The notes below the pieces were generated by a model. The model had not been told where the DNA came from and did no database searches. It saw only the letters and a program-made list of their open reading frames with translations. Below, in pieces: positions 39,824 to 50,107 of a DNA stretch of 64,000 nt. The translations under genes and the position numbers were made by a program. The number at the start of each line of letters is the position of its first letter. Position 1 is the stretch's first letter. This stretch comes from Yersinia rochesterensis (GTDB lineage Bacteria; Pseudomonadota; Gammaproteobacteria; Enterobacterales; Enterobacteriaceae): contig NZ_CP032482.1 of the NCBI RefSeq assembly GCF_003600645.1, positions 1,860,001-1,924,000 on the forward strand. Direction: 5' to 3'.

Positions 39824-40029
39824 TTGTCAATAAGAGTCATTTTAAGTAATGGCAAGAGTGTAGCATTTGAGATGCTAATGATCAGCTATTGATTGAGTTG
39901 TTCTAAAAATCATACGAGTGATGTGGGTAAGCGTAGCTATGTGTATGGTGGCATGTGTACCGGAGAGAAGTGTGAATGCAGTTTTAGGCTTTAAAAACAG
40001 TCTGTTACATGTGATTTTAGGGGGCATTA

Positions 40030-40060
40030 GTCGCAGGTTCGAACCCTGCACGACCCACCA
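40030..40060 (+). repeat. attR: attR: 31-bp copy of the tRNA-Lys 3' end
   Basis: Exact repeat of 33316-33346, from GTCGCAGG to CCCACCA. It marks the right edge of the P22-like relic; the rest of the tRNA is absent here. Confidence 0.93.
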
Positions 40061-40117
40061 GCAAACTCCGAAATATCAATAAATTACAAAACCCTCAGTT
40101 AAAACCCCCAAAAGTAG

Positions 40118-40158
40118 TGGCGACAAAATGGCGACAGAAATCTGTGGCAATGGCGATA
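40118..40158. repeat. Phased TGGCGACA repeats beside attR
   Basis: TGGCGACA occurs at 40118 and 40129, and TGGCGATA at 40151. Starts are 11 and 22 bases apart. This fits arm-type binding sites of a tyrosine integrase left by an earlier element at the same tRNA. Confidence 0.6.
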
Positions 40159-40167
40159 TTTTGACGC

Positions 40168-40193
40168 TAAAAAAAACCGCGAGTTAGCAGGTT
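40168..40193 (-). terminator. Possible terminator downstream of the ogr relic
   Basis: On the minus strand AACC-T-GC, a six-base loop, GC-GGTT, then eight T. The stem is short and has a bulge. Confidence 0.5.
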
Positions 40194-40267
40194 GTTTTTT
40201 AGCCAAATAATATAATTAGAAATTGAGCGTTGATTGTCCTTGAGCCGTTGAATGTGGCGGAATTTTA

Positions 40268-40432
40268 TTAATAACACCCAGCGTCATAATAGAGCGAATA
40301 AAATGTCTCCATTATAATAAAGGTGTGTCCGTAATTAATATTGGTACACTGATTATATCTCTCTTTAGTTTCGGCAGATATTTCACGACTGGATCGAGTA
40401 TGCGCTGTGCAACGGCAAATAGGGCATTTCAT
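40268..40432 (-). pseudogene. Decayed P2-type Ogr/Delta zinc-finger activator
   Basis: A short protein (54 residues from MKCPICRC; the frame opens up to 40456) with the Ogr/Delta fold of P2-like phages, which activates late genes. CPIC, HTRSSREIS and YGHTF are recognisable. The zinc site needs four cysteines; the last one, normally in NCGHTF, is Tyr here, so the site is broken. Compare the intact gene at 50108. It suggests a P2-like prophage once sat beside this tRNA-Lys. Confidence 0.7.
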
Positions 40433-40578
40433 CATAATAAACACTTCAACGTTCATTTGAGTTTATTAACTACTTTAAATTACTCAAATTGATAAATAAT
40501 CTGTTTTTATTCAATGCGTTATACTGATAATCATTTGAGGTGCTTGATTTTTCGTAGTCTGGGGATCATGCTCATTTC

Positions 40579-40950
40579 ATGAACATCAGACTCTCACCTG
40601 AACAAATTGCAGTCCTTGAGATTCAGCACCGACAAAGTCGTAACCGCCGTGTCTGCGACAGGATTCGTTCTGTGCTTTGGTCTGCTCAGGGCTGGTCAAC
40701 GGCCATGATTGCTCAATCACAGTTCATTCATGAGACCACTGTTCTGCGCTGTATCACCGGGTTTCACTGGTGCATGACTGGGCGGTGGATGAATAAATAT
40801 GTTCGGAACAACCGGTATTTTGTCTCTGCAAAAGCCTCCGGGTGGCGATAACCGAATTTTTCAGACATACCCTGCCAAGTGATCGCGGGGAAGCGCGCAA
40901 GTCGCATTAACGATAATTTTCAAAAACTCACATCTGTATCTTCGGGATGA
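40579..40950 (+). pseudogene. IS630-family transposase remnant
   Basis: The N-terminus (MNIRLSPEQIAVLEIQHRQS and the helix-turn-helix after it) fits IS630 transposases. After HETTV the text jumps to the C-terminal region (RNNRYFVSAK), and in another frame RINDNFQKL then SVSSG ends at 40950. The DDE catalytic centre is deleted, and at least one frameshift follows. The element is dead. Confidence 0.75.
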
Positions 40951-40989
40951 TTGGGTTTAAGTCGACTGTTCTGTACTACGGATAACTTT

Positions 40990-41508
40990 ATGAGTTCACT
41001 CAAATTACATTTCAACATTCTGGCAGGATACAACGCATGGGCGAATGAGCGTTTGTATTCCTGTGTTGGACAGATTGGCTCAGATGCCTATCGTAACGAT
41101 TGTGGTGCTTTCTTTGGATCTATCGAGGGAACGCTAAATCACCTACTCGTGACCGACCGGATATGGAGGCATCGGTTAAGCGCATTACCTGAAACAGGGT
41201 ATTGTTTGGACCAGATTCTATTCGACAACGATTTGCCTGGTTTAAGACTGGCACGGAAAGAAGAAGATGAGAAGATCGTTGATTTTATCGTGGGGTTGTC
41301 GGAAGCCGACCTGAGTACCACTATCACCTATCGCCGGGCTTCGACGCCAGAGCTGAAAAAGCAGATTATCTGGTCTGCTTTGGCTCACTGGTTCAATCAC
41401 CAGGCCCATCATCGAGGGCAGGTTCATGCGATGTTGTCACGCGTTTCGGGGAAAGCGCCCGAACTAGACTTGCTGATATATCAAAGGCAACAGGAAAACA
41501 GCAATTAA
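40990..41508 (+). CDS. DinB-family protein
   Basis: A 172-residue four-helix-bundle protein of the DinB/YfiT superfamily. The metal-binding histidines appear in GTLNHLLVTD and HWFNHQAHHRGQVHAM. Many such proteins are thiol-dependent transferases, but the reaction is unknown here. The ATG at 40990 gives the family start (LKLHFNILAGYNAWANERLY). It begins only 40 bases after the IS630 remnant, so its promoter may have been replaced. Confidence 0.88.
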   Translation: MSSLKLHFNILAGYNAWANERLYSCVGQIGSDAYRNDCGAFFGSIEGTLNHLLVTDRIWRHRLSALPETGYCLDQILFDNDLPGLRLARKEEDEKIVDFIVGLSEADLSTTITYRRASTPELKKQIIWSALAHWFNHQAHHRGQVHAMLSRVSGKAPELDLLIYQRQQENSN

Positions 41509-41707
41509 CTCGATGCTCAATGTGTGTAGAAGATTGATAGGGAATTGCGCCACCTCCGTTGCTTCATGGTGGCGACATCAAGACGTTTAATTCTTCATCT
41601 TGAAGTTTATTTTCAATATTTATCAATATGTTGTATCTAATAGTGGAACTTCAAGTTCAAGGTTGATGCAGCACTGATCCGGAAAGTCTTTTTATTCGTT
41701 GATCATC

Positions 41708-42094
41708 TTACCTAAAAATATTTTCAAACATATATCTGTCATCGGTAATATGCGATTCTGGACATAAGAATACGAATTCTACCGTTGTTTTTGCGATGAG
41801 TTGATGTGCAGTATTGGGATAAATGCAAAATACAGAACCTTTGCTAAATTTATCTTCTCGGTGATTTTTTAAAATACCCTCTATAACGTCTGCTGTCCAA
41901 ATTGAACCCTCTCCCGAAAGGATGATATACCATTCTTCACCCTCAGTATGACTATGGCAGACAACATACTTTCCTTGATCAATTATTGTACCATAGGCCT
42001 GTAACCCCTCTTTCTTAAACATTTCTATAATTGATATACCCACCACAGGGTCTTCTTTTATTTTATTTCCAGCAAAATTTGAAAAATTTATCAT
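41708..42094 (-). CDS. Cupin-domain protein
   Basis: A 128-residue small cupin with the beta-barrel motifs HSHTEGEEWYIILSGEGS (G-x5-HxH-like metal ligands) and YPNTAHQL. The start at 42094 is chosen because AAGGA lies eight bases before it; the frame is open to 42139. The substrate is unknown. It may sense or isomerise a small metabolite. Confidence 0.75.
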   Translation of the reverse strand: MINFSNFAGNKIKEDPVVGISIIEMFKKEGLQAYGTIIDQGKYVVCHSHTEGEEWYIILSGEGSIWTADVIEGILKNHREDKFSKGSVFCIYPNTAHQLIAKTTVEFVFLCPESHITDDRYMFENIFR

Positions 42095-42257
42095 GCCAAA
42101 CATCCTTTTAGTCTGCAGAGTAAAAAATGGCCTGAACATTTGATGGTAACCGCTATTTAATAATTAAATAATCACGACTTAAGTATAAAGACAAGATGAG
42201 TAATTTATTATTTAATTAATAATTAAAATATAATCCTAATACTAAAAGGTGAATTGA

Positions 42258-42675
42258 ATGAATGAAAATCTATACGACGCTCTCAAATTATTAATACATT
42301 TTTTTGCGCTAAGCTCTGAACCTTGGGGGGCAAAAGATAATCAATCAAAGTTTATTTATGCAAATGATAAATACAAATCCTTATTGGCGTTACTAAAAAA
42401 AATTTTCGTTGAAGGGCGATTTGATGGAGAACTCCCAGCGCCTACTGCTGAGTTTCAAACAGATTTTCAACAGCATGACCGCAAAGTAGAGCTATTGCAA
42501 GACCGTATAACATCAATTGAAATACATGCTTTTGATGGTCAATCATATTTTCAAGCTTGGTTTTTTGATAAGTATCCTTTAATAGATAAAGATGGTGTTT
42601 CACAAGGAACGATTTTCCATGGAAGACCGGTCGATAATCTATTGCTGAAGAATTTGTATAAAATAAAAATCCCAA
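42258..42675 (+). pseudogene. PAS-type LuxR regulator, truncated
   Basis: The first 139 codons read as the PAS-like sensing half of a helix-turn-helix regulator (FVEGRFDGELPAPTAEF and AFDGQSYFQAWFFDKYPLID). After KIKIP near 42672 the text stops matching, and the expected LuxR helix-turn-helix is missing. The frame runs on to 42794 only through the opposite strand of the methyltransferase relic. Without its DNA-binding half it should not regulate. Confidence 0.7.
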
Positions 42676-42973
42676 CCTCAGGGCGCTCCTTTTCCTCATC
42701 CAATGCAGGCCAATCTGTAATTTGTTGTGCTGTTGGGCCCCATTCTTCTAAATGTGTAATAATAAAACCATGCTTAATCAAAATATTAATATAATTTCCT
42801 AAGGTTCTATGCTGTTTGATAACCCTCTTAGCCAACCAATCTGTTACCCGTTTCCCTTCAGCCTGATAGCCATTTACTGGCCACTCCGGAGCACCATCCA
42901 ATCCATCAATTGAACGACTAAGTTTGGCGTAACCTGAAAAAACGTCCTGATTATCATAAATATTTTGCGTCAT
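42676..42973 (-). pseudogene. Class I methyltransferase with internal deletion and lost 3' end
   Basis: The start (MTQNIYDNQDVFSGYAKLSR, then DGLDGAPEWP) and the end region (VNGYQAEGKRVTDWLA, then HLEEWGPTAQQITDWPALDE) belong to one family of SAM-dependent methyltransferases. About 130 residues in between, with the glycine-rich SAM loop, are missing in frame, apparently by recombination at a repeated Trp-Pro. The 3' end meets the broken PAS regulator gene near 42675. The frame continues to 42551 only by chance. Confidence 0.7.
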
Positions 42974-43201
42974 TTATATTATTCCATAAAAAATATCTAG
43001 TTAAGCAAAAGGCGTGCTTTCAGCTAACAGCCAGCTGTTATAAGAGAATAATAGGAATCTGAATACCCCTAAATCAATGATAGATAAGGCTTACATTATC
43101 CCATTAGTAAAAGAAATACACAGTCTATTACCTTATTGCCCGCCCAAATTTTATAAAGTGAGCCATACTATGAGATAACGGTAAAATGGAGTATCAAGCC
43201 T

Positions 43202-44692
43202 ATGAAAAACCCCACTATTTTTCAGTTCTTTCATTGGTATTATCCTGACGGAGGTAAGCTATGGCAGGAGGTCGCTGAGCAAGCAGAGCATATTAGTCAA
43301 CTTGGGATTAATTATGTTTGGCTTCCTCCAGCCTATAAAGGAGCCTCGGGTGGATATTCTGTCGGATATGATACCTATGACTTATTTGATTTAGGTGAAT
43401 TTGATCAGAAGGGGACTCAGGCGACAAAATACGGAAATAAAGAGGAGCTTGTGAATGCAATTAATCGCTTAAAGGAAGTGGATATCAAAATCCTTTTTGA
43501 TGTTGTATTCAATCATAAAATGGGTGCTGATGAAAAAGAAGCGGTAAGTGTCCATAACGTCAATATTGAAAACCGTACTGACATTGACGATGAGGTTATC
43601 GATACCCAGGCTTATACCCGATTTACTTTTCCGGGCCGTAATGAAATATATTCCTCCTTTATTTGGGATAAGCAGTGCATTAATGGCGTTGACCATATTG
43701 AAGATCCGGCAGGTGAAGGTATTTTTAAGATTATAAATGATTATAGCAATGAAGGTTGGGGAACCGAAGTTGACGATGAGTTAGGTAATTTTGATTATCT
43801 AATGGGAGCCGATATTGATTTTCGTAACCCCGCAGTAATAGAGGAGCTAAAGTATTGGGGGGAATGGTTGTTAGAAACACTACCCATTGATGGTTTCCGT
43901 TTGGATGCAGTAAAGCATATTCCTGCATGGTTCTTTAAACAATGGATTCAGCACGTACAAAATAAAGCGGATCATGATTTGCTGATTATCGCGGAATATT
44001 GGTCTCCTGATATTACAAAGTTACAACAATATCTGGAACGGGTGGAAGGTTTGGCAATGCTGTTTGATGTCGCTTTACACCACAAGTTTCACGAAGCCTC
44101 AAATCAAGGTGAGGATTTTGATCTTACACCAGTGTTCAGTGGGACATTAATTGAAGCCGATCCAATGCATACCATCACTATAGTGGCAAATCATGACACT
44201 CAACCACTCCAATCGCTAGAAGCGCCAGTCGAGCCTTGGTTTAAACCGCTAGCATACGCATTAATTTTAATTCGTGAGCAGGGGATACCATGCGTATTTT
44301 ATCCTGATTTATTTGGTACTAGCTATGAAGATACTGGGGATGATGGCGGGACTTATCAAATAGAAATGCCAATCATTGCGGAGTTAGATAAATTAATTCA
44401 AGCTAGAAAGCGCTTCGCACATGGTGCACAAAGTGACTATTTTGATGATAAGAATTGTATTGCTTTTGTGCGAGCTGGCACAGAGGAAGACCCCGGCTGT
44501 GTTGTTATTCTTTCTAATGGTGCGGAAAATAAGAAAGTAATCACGCTTGGGGAAGACTTAGCTAATAAAGAGTTTGCTGATTTTTTAGGTAATCATCCGG
44601 CTATTATTACTACAGATGATTCTGGTGAGGCGGTATTCCCAGTAAGTGGGGGGAGTGTGAGCCTTTGGGTACAAAAAGAGTTTTTGCAATAA
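43202..44692 (+). CDS. amyA: Cytoplasmic alpha-amylase AmyA
   Basis: A 496-residue GH13 alpha-amylase without signal peptide, so it acts in the cytoplasm on maltodextrins. The family start [19 protein letters not shown] matches E. coli AmyA, as does the length of 495. Catalytic residues lie in [10 protein letters not shown] (nucleophile Asp), IIAEYWS (acid Glu) and VANHDTQ (third Asp). GGAG lies about ten bases upstream of the ATG. Confidence 0.95.
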   Translation: MKNPTIFQFFHWYYPDGGKLWQEVAEQAEHISQLGINYVWLPPAYKGASGGYSVGYDTYDLFDLGEFDQKGTQATKYGNKEELVNAINRLKEVDIKILFDVVFNHKMGADEKEAVSVHNVNIENRTDIDDEVIDTQAYTRFTFPGRNEIYSSFIWDKQCINGVDHIEDPAGEGIFKIINDYSNEGWGTEVDDELGNFDYLMGADIDFRNPAVIEELKYWGEWLLETLPIDGFRLDAVKHIPAWFFKQWIQHVQNKADHDLLIIAEYWSPDITKLQQYLERVEGLAMLFDVALHHKFHEASNQGEDFDLTPVFSGTLIEADPMHTITIVANHDTQPLQSLEAPVEPWFKPLAYALILIREQGIPCVFYPDLFGTSYEDTGDDGGTYQIEMPIIAELDKLIQARKRFAHGAQSDYFDDKNCIAFVRAGTEEDPGCVVILSNGAENKKVITLGEDLANKEFADFLGNHPAIITTDDSGEAVFPVSGGSVSLWVQKEFLQ

Positions 44693-44741
44693 TATGATGT
44701 GAGTTAACCTTGTATACCCCAAAAACGTTAGGTGATTAATC

Positions 44742-44996
44742 ATGGTCTTCGTCATTATTTGGTTTGTTGTTGCAGGACTAAGCGAGTATTTGGTCTGGGG
44801 TTATCCTCTGTTGGCGGTATCATTAGCACTATTTTTTGTGGTGCTTGGTGGCTACTGGATTTACAAAATCAGAAAAATTCAGGTCAGTGATGAGCCGTCT
44901 GATGAGGTGAGATCAAAGTCAATCAGTAATTTAAACCTGACTTTTTCTGTAATAATGCTGGCTATTCATGCCCTTGTTTTGTTGCTATTACGCTGA
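44742..44996 (+). CDS. Small membrane protein of unknown function
   Basis: An 84-residue protein with three hydrophobic stretches (about 3-18, 22-42 and 66-83) and a charged loop between. I do not recognise the family. It begins 49 bases after amyA on the same strand, so it may share that transcript. Confidence 0.55.
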   Translation: MVFVIIWFVVAGLSEYLVWGYPLLAVSLALFFVVLGGYWIYKIRKIQVSDEPSDEVRSKSISNLNLTFSVIMLAIHALVLLLLR

Positions 44997-45024
44997 TTAG
45001 ACGAGGTTTATAACATAGCCGCCG

Positions 45025-45363
45025 TTAACTGTGCCACTGACTCCAGGCTGATATGAGTATCCAGGCTGCAATAATCCAACATAAAACAGCGGCACTTAAC
45101 GCAATGGATAAACGTAGGTGGTCAAGAAAAAAATAAAGTGATATCAGATAGATAAAGTAAGGAATAATTGCCCATAAGCCAAAAATAATTGTTACACGCA
45201 ATGCTTCGATGCTACGTTCACTGCCGACAATATAATGCGCAAGAAGCGCAAACGTTGGAAACAATGGGATCAAGCCCGCAATATAGTAATTACGTGTTTT
45301 CGATAATATTCCAATTAACACCACAACGCTGGCACCGATTAATGCTTTAAGTAATAGGCTCAT
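45025..45363 (-). CDS. glpM: Inner-membrane protein GlpM
   Basis: A 112-residue membrane protein with four helices. SLLLKALIGASVVV and SKTRNYYIAGLIPLFPTFAL match E. coli GlpM closely. The role is not well defined. The frame is open to 45474, but the paired ATGs at 45363 and 45366 give the family start; I use the first that matches E. coli. Confidence 0.88.
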   Translation of the reverse strand: MSLLLKALIGASVVVLIGILSKTRNYYIAGLIPLFPTFALLAHYIVGSERSIEALRVTIIFGLWAIIPYFIYLISLYFFLDHLRLSIALSAAVLCWIIAAWILISAWSQWHS

Positions 45364-45480
45364 CATTGTCTCGAACGACCATAAAATAAGCTGCCGATAG
45401 AGTATATTTCGATGAAAGAAAAAGAATTTTCTATATCGGCAGCATGACTGCATAGGGATATTACAGGCTGTCACTTGCTG

Positions 45481-45705
45481 CTATTGACGATAGCCGCTTT
45501 TAATTTGAGCCAGTGTATTGGCGAAAACTTCAGCTTGAGCAGTGTCTTCGATATCGGCAATGGAACGTTCGATATTTAAGATTACTTTCCCCGCATCGGC
45601 TTGGCCGATCGCTTTTAGCAGCAGGGTTACAGTAGCTTTCAAACATGCAACTTCATTGGCTAAAGTTTCTGGATCAGCAGAAGTGGTAAAGTCTGGATTA
45701 CTCAT
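45481..45705 (-). CDS. yecF: YecF-like protein (DUF2594)
   Basis: A 74-residue soluble protein, same length and pattern as E. coli YecF (LANEVACLKATVTLLLKAIG, then QADAGKVILN). AGGA lies before the ATG. No function is known. It sits divergent from uvrY, as in E. coli. Confidence 0.9.
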   Translation of the reverse strand: MSNPDFTTSADPETLANEVACLKATVTLLLKAIGQADAGKVILNIERSIADIEDTAQAEVFANTLAQIKSGYRQ

Positions 45706-46387
45706 TTTTTTTCCTGAAGTAGTCGCTTGCTTGTGGACAAGATGGATGCAGGTAGACCCGCACGACAGTGAACATAAGCGGCATTATTAAACAGTTATCG
45801 TATTATATCATAAACTGATGATTAGCTTTGATAACATGTGCGCAATCTTCAATGAGCGCCACAAGCCAAGAGAGTATTTATGCTGATGCTGTGGCCAATC
45901 TATGTCTCTATTCGTGCTGGATGGATTAACTTAATTAAGTTCATAATGTCCATATTTTCTTATAATGGGTAAATTGTGTTAAAAATCACGCATTTTCATA
46001 GTGAATAAAAGATCAATAATAAATAAAAAAATAAGAATAATTCCTATACTTAAAAATAGAACAAAATTATCTGATTGTTAGTTGTATCAATATGTTGTGT
46101 TTGCTGGCATAAAAATAACTTTTCTGAGGGTGAAAATTATTTTTTTATGAACGAATAGATAACCACAAGAAAAATCTTAAAAAAACTTTTCTTTTTTATC
46201 TTGTCATTAATTGATACATCTGAAATTTTATGTACATAGTAAAAATGTTGATGAAAACAATATCTGTCAAACGATATAGATATGAATTTGCAATTATTCT
46301 GTATTCATTCTTTGCCCGAAAACAAGTAATATCATTACTGTAAGTAAAGCGTGATTAGGTTACTCCCTTATTTTTGGAGAATTTTCT
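45706..46387. other. Long AT-rich region between yecF and uvrY
   Basis: About 680 bases without a supported gene. It carries the promoters of yecF and uvrY. I see no sdiA gene, which lies here in E. coli. Confidence 0.5.
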
Positions 46388-47044
46388 TTGATTAGCGTTC
46401 TTCTTGTTGATGACCACGAACTGGTGCGCGCAGGGATACGACGCATTCTTGAAGACATCAAGGGTATCAAAGTAGCGGATGAGATGCAGTGTGGTGAAGA
46501 TGCGGTAAAATGGTGCCGCAGCCATATTGTTGATATCGTATTGATGGATATGAATATGCCCGGCATCGGCGGGTTGGAGGCTACACGTAAAATTTTACGC
46601 TTCTCTCCGGATACTAAAGTTATCATGTTGACTATTCATACTGAGAATCCATTACCCGCGAAAGTTATGCAGGCGGGTGCCTGTGGGTACTTAAGTAAAG
46701 GTGCGGCACCTCAGGATGTAGTGACTGCTATCCGTGCTGTTCATTCGGGGCAACGTTACATAGCCTCAGATATTGCACAGCAAATGGCGTTGGGGCAGTT
46801 GGAACCCTCGACGGAAACACCTTTTAGTTGTTTATCTGAGCGTGAGTTACAAATTATGCTCATGATAACGAAAGGCCAGAAGGTGAATGAGATATCGGAA
46901 CAACTTCATCTGAGCCCAAAAACGGTGAACAGTTACCGTTACCGGATGTTTAGTAAGCTTAATATTAGTGGTGACGTTGAATTGACCCACTTGGCTATCC
47001 GCCATGGGCTGTTTAACGCGGAGACGTTATCAAATAGTGACTGA
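46388..47044 (+). CDS. uvrY: Response regulator UvrY (SirA/GacA type)
   Basis: A 218-residue response regulator of the BarA-UvrY system, which activates CsrB/CsrC-type small RNAs and so controls carbon storage, motility and virulence. The receiver domain has DDHE, phospho-Asp in VLMDMNMPG near residue 54 and Lys in LSKGAAP. The LuxR-type helix-turn-helix is [20 protein letters not shown]. The start is TTG, as in E. coli, with GGAG upstream. Its 3' end overlaps uvrC by eight bases. Confidence 0.97.
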   Translation: MISVLLVDDHELVRAGIRRILEDIKGIKVADEMQCGEDAVKWCRSHIVDIVLMDMNMPGIGGLEATRKILRFSPDTKVIMLTIHTENPLPAKVMQAGACGYLSKGAAPQDVVTAIRAVHSGQRYIASDIAQQMALGQLEPSTETPFSCLSERELQIMLMITKGQKVNEISEQLHLSPKTVNSYRYRMFSKLNISGDVELTHLAIRHGLFNAETLSNSD

Positions 47045-48869
47045 TTGTTTTGATTCTAAAGAGTTTTTGAAAACTGTCACCAGCCAACCTGGTGTTTACC
47101 GCATGTATGATAAGGCGGGAACAGTTATTTATGTCGGCAAAGCGAAAGATCTCAAGAAGCGCCTGACCAGCTATTTCCGTGCTCAGGTTGCGAGCCGTAA
47201 AACGGAAACCTTAGTTAAGAATATTGCCCAGATTGATGTAACCGTCACTCATACGGAGACGGAAGCGCTCTTACTTGAGCATAATTACATCAAACTTTAT
47301 CAGCCCCGTTACAATGTGTTGTTGCGGGATGATAAATCGTATCCACTTATTTTCCTCAGTGCAGATAAGCATCCTCGTCTGGCGATTCATCGTGGTGCAA
47401 AGCATGAGAAAGGGGAATATTTTGGGCCATTTCCAAATTCCTATGCCGTTCGCGAAACTTTAGCATTATTACAAAAGCTTTTTCCTGTTAGACAATGTGA
47501 AAACAGTGTTTATCGCAATCGCTCGCGGCCTTGTCTGCAATACCAAATTGGCCGTTGTTCTGGGCCCTGTGTTACCGGATTAGTGACTGAAGAAGAGTAT
47601 CAGCGCCAGGTCGATTATGTGCGTTTGTTCCTCTCAGGCAAAGACCAACAAGTATTGACGCAATTGATTTCACGCATGGAAGATGCCAGTCGATTGCTTC
47701 ATTTTGAAGATGCGGCGCGTATTCGTGACCAAATACAAGCGGTACGGCGCGTTACGGAGCAGCAGTTTGTTTCCGGCGACAGTGAAGATCTCGATGTCAT
47801 CGGGGTAGCGTTTGATGCTGGATTAGCTTGTGTACATGTGTTGTTTATTCGGCAGGGAAAGATTCTGGGAAGCCGAAGTTATTTCCCCAAGGTTCCTGCT
47901 GGAACTGAATTGAGTGAAGTTGTTCAGACATTCGTCGGGCAGTTTTACTTACAAGGAAGCCAAGGGCGTACGCTCCCAGGTGAAATTTTGTTAGATTTCA
48001 CCCTTGAGGAAAAGGATCTGTTGGCATCCTCTCTTTCTGAACTGGCGGGAAGAAAAATTCAGATCCAAAGTCGTCCTCGTGGTGATCGAGCTCGTTACCT
48101 CAAGCTTGCTCGGACGAATGCTTCAACAGCACTGGTGACACGGTTATCGCAGCAATCAACTATCCATCAACGAATGAAAGAGTTGGCTAAGATTCTCAAT
48201 CTTGATGAGATAAATCGGATGGAATGTTTTGATATCAGCCATACGATGGGAGAGCAGACGGTAGCATCTTGTGTGGTATTTGACGCAAATGGTCCTGTAC
48301 GTTCGGAATATAGGCGCTACAATATTAGTGGTATCACGCCGGGTGATGATTATGCGGCTATGTCTCAAGTGCTGAAACGCCGATACGGCAAAGCATTAGA
48401 TGATAAAAAGATCCCCGACGTTATCTTTATTGACGGTGGTAAAGGTCAGTTATCCCAAGCTTTTGACGTTTTTGCTTCACTAAATGTTACGTGGGACAAG
48501 CAAAAACCGCTATTAGTTGGGGTTGCTAAAGGAAGTGACCGAAAAGCAGGGCTAGAAACATTGTTTCTGGCAGCTGAAGGGGAGGGCTTTTCATTGCCGC
48601 CAGACTCTCCTGCATTACATTTAATTCAACATATTCGTGACGATTCTCACAATCATGCAATAACTGGGCATAGGCAGCGTCGTTCAAAAGTAAAAAATAC
48701 TAGTGCATTAGAAATGATAGAGGGAGTTGGCCCTAAACGGCGGCAAATACTGCTGAAGTATATGGGGGGACTGCAACCTTTACTTAATGCTAGCGTCGAG
48801 GAAATTGCAAAAGTGCCGAGTATTTCACAAGCATTGGCAGAAAAAATCTACAATGCATTGAAACACTGA
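47037..48869 (+). CDS. uvrC: Excinuclease ABC subunit C (UvrC)
   Basis: A 610-residue nuclease that makes both cuts in nucleotide-excision repair, with UvrA and UvrB. The GIY-YIG domain ([20 protein letters not shown]) cuts 3'; the UvrB-binding UVR motif, the RNase-H-like C domain ([11 protein letters not shown]) for the 5' cut and two C-terminal helix-hairpin-helices follow. The GTG at 47037 gives the exact E. coli-like length and overlaps the uvrY stop. The ATG at 47004 would lie inside uvrY. Confidence 0.96.
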   Translation: MTDCFDSKEFLKTVTSQPGVYRMYDKAGTVIYVGKAKDLKKRLTSYFRAQVASRKTETLVKNIAQIDVTVTHTETEALLLEHNYIKLYQPRYNVLLRDDKSYPLIFLSADKHPRLAIHRGAKHEKGEYFGPFPNSYAVRETLALLQKLFPVRQCENSVYRNRSRPCLQYQIGRCSGPCVTGLVTEEEYQRQVDYVRLFLSGKDQQVLTQLISRMEDASRLLHFEDAARIRDQIQAVRRVTEQQFVSGDSEDLDVIGVAFDAGLACVHVLFIRQGKILGSRSYFPKVPAGTELSEVVQTFVGQFYLQGSQGRTLPGEILLDFTLEEKDLLASSLSELAGRKIQIQSRPRGDRARYLKLARTNASTALVTRLSQQSTIHQRMKELAKILNLDEINRMECFDISHTMGEQTVASCVVFDANGPVRSEYRRYNISGITPGDDYAAMSQVLKRRYGKALDDKKIPDVIFIDGGKGQLSQAFDVFASLNVTWDKQKPLLVGVAKGSDRKAGLETLFLAAEGEGFSLPPDSPALHLIQHIRDDSHNHAITGHRQRRSKVKNTSALEMIEGVGPKRRQILLKYMGGLQPLLNASVEEIAKVPSISQALAEKIYNALKH

Positions 48870-48927
48870 AGCTAATGTTGCACCATACTCATAATATCCA
48901 CACCAGCCAGATAGTTATCGTAGCATT

Positions 48928-49476
48928 ATGCAATTGAATATACCGACTTGGCTTACCCTGTTTCGTGTTGTACTCATCCCATTCTTCGTTTTGGCGTTTT
49001 ACCTGCCATTCGTATGGGCTCCGATGGTTTGTGCCATCATTTTCGTGTTTGCAGCAGCAACCGATTGGTTCGATGGCTTTTTAGCCCGCCGCTGGAAGCA
49101 AACAACCCGTTTTGGGGCTTTTCTTGACCCTGTTGCGGATAAAGTTATGGTGGCCATCGCATTAGTGTTGGTTGCTGAATATTACCATGTCTGGTGGATT
49201 ACTTTGCCGGCAGCGACCATGATTGCCCGTGAAATTATCATTTCCTCTCTCCGGGAATGGATGGCTGAAATTGGTAAACGCAGCAGTGTTGCGGTTTCAT
49301 GGATTGGTAAGGTAAAAACAACTGCTCAAATGGGCTCATTAGTTGGGTTACTTTGGCGTCCTGACCACAATATTGAGCTTGCGAGCTTTGTTCTACTCTA
49401 CATTGCCGCGGTACTGACATTTTGGTCAATGTTTCAATATTTAAACGCTGCCTGGAAAGATTTGCTCGAACCTTGA
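48928..49476 (+). CDS. pgsA: Phosphatidylglycerophosphate synthase PgsA
   Basis: A 182-residue inner-membrane enzyme that joins CDP-diacylglycerol and glycerol-3-phosphate, the committed step to phosphatidylglycerol and cardiolipin. The CDP-alcohol phosphotransferase motif [20 protein letters not shown] ... DPVADK is complete. It has four to six membrane helices. It follows uvrC and precedes the tRNA cluster as in other enterobacteria. Confidence 0.97.
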   Translation: MQLNIPTWLTLFRVVLIPFFVLAFYLPFVWAPMVCAIIFVFAAATDWFDGFLARRWKQTTRFGAFLDPVADKVMVAIALVLVAEYYHVWWITLPAATMIAREIIISSLREWMAEIGKRSSVAVSWIGKVKTTAQMGSLVGLLWRPDHNIELASFVLLYIAAVLTFWSMFQYLNAAWKDLLEP

Positions 49477-49620
49477 TCGAAGCGCCGGAAAAAGCAGCAA
49501 ACGAACGAATTAGTCAGATAATTTTATTGACTCATCGCGTCAGGTAAGTAGAATGCATCGCATCAGACGGCAGCAACCAAATGTCGAAAGATAGCAAAAA
49601 AATCAGTAAGTTCTGATGTT

Positions 49621-49696
<76 letters not shown>

Positions 49697-49748
49697 AATT
49701 AGTAGGTTGGCTATAAGCGAACCTCAGCAGTAAGGCAAAGAAGAATAA

Positions 49749-49822
49749 GGCGCGTTGGCAGAGTGGCCATGCTACGGATTGCAAATCCGTCTACCTCGGT
49801 TCGACTCCGGGACGCGCCTCCA
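49749..49822 (+). tRNA. tRNA-Cys (anticodon GCA)
   Basis: 74-base cloverleaf with encoded CCA. Anticodon GCA lies in GGATTGCAAATCC. Confidence 0.97.
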
Positions 49823-49832
49823 GTTTTCCAGA

Positions 49833-49918
49833 GCCCGGGTGGTGAAATCGGTAGACACAAGGGATTTAAAATCCCTCGGCTTATGGCTGTGCGGGTTCAA
49901 GTCCCGCCCCGGGCACCA
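49833..49918 (+). tRNA. tRNA-Leu (anticodon UAA)
   Basis: 86-base type II cloverleaf with long variable arm and encoded CCA. The anticodon stem AGGGA/TCCCT frames TTTAAAA, anticodon TAA. Phage relics follow directly, so it probably served as an attachment site. Confidence 0.97.
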
Positions 49919-49962
49919 TGGAAAATAGTATAAGTAAAACAAAGTAGTATGAGTATGTCGTT

Positions 49963-49985
49963 AACCGCCGTGAGGCGGTTTTTTT
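49963..49985 (+). terminator. Terminator after the tRNA cluster
   Basis: AACCGCC-GTGA-GGCGGTT followed by TTTTT: a seven-pair stem with tetraloop and T run. Confidence 0.92.
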
Positions 49986-50004
49986 GTGCCTGAGATTTGG
50001 CAAG

Positions 50005-50051
50005 TGGCAGCAAAATGGCAGCAGGGTGGCAGCATCGTTTTTTTGCTGCCA
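50005..50051. repeat. Phased TGGCAGCA repeats beside tRNA-Leu
   Basis: TGGCAGCA starts at 50005, 50016 and 50027, exactly 11 bases apart, with an inverted copy TGCTGCCA at 50044-50051. This looks like a row of integrase arm-type sites of the P2-like element that once sat here. Confidence 0.65.
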
Positions 50052-50052
50052 T

Positions 50053-50075
50053 AAAAAATCCCGCAAAAGCGGGAT
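50053..50075 (-). terminator. Terminator of the ogr gene
   Basis: On the minus strand ATCCCGC-TTTT-GCGGGAT followed by TTTTT, about 30 bases after the ogr stop. Confidence 0.85.
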
Positions 50076-50107
50076 GAGAGCAGGGCAGATAAATTTATTT
50101 CCAGCCG

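Noticed and set aside
39824..40029. OxyR/Dam phase-variation region in front of gtrA
   Set aside because: Phase-variable gtr operons carry several paired GATC sites. I find only one GATC in this stretch, so such switching is not supported.
42551..42973. A complete 140-residue methyltransferase-like gene
   Set aside because: Its last 42 codons are antisense to the PAS regulator gene, and the SAM-binding core is missing; treated as a pseudogene ending near 42675.
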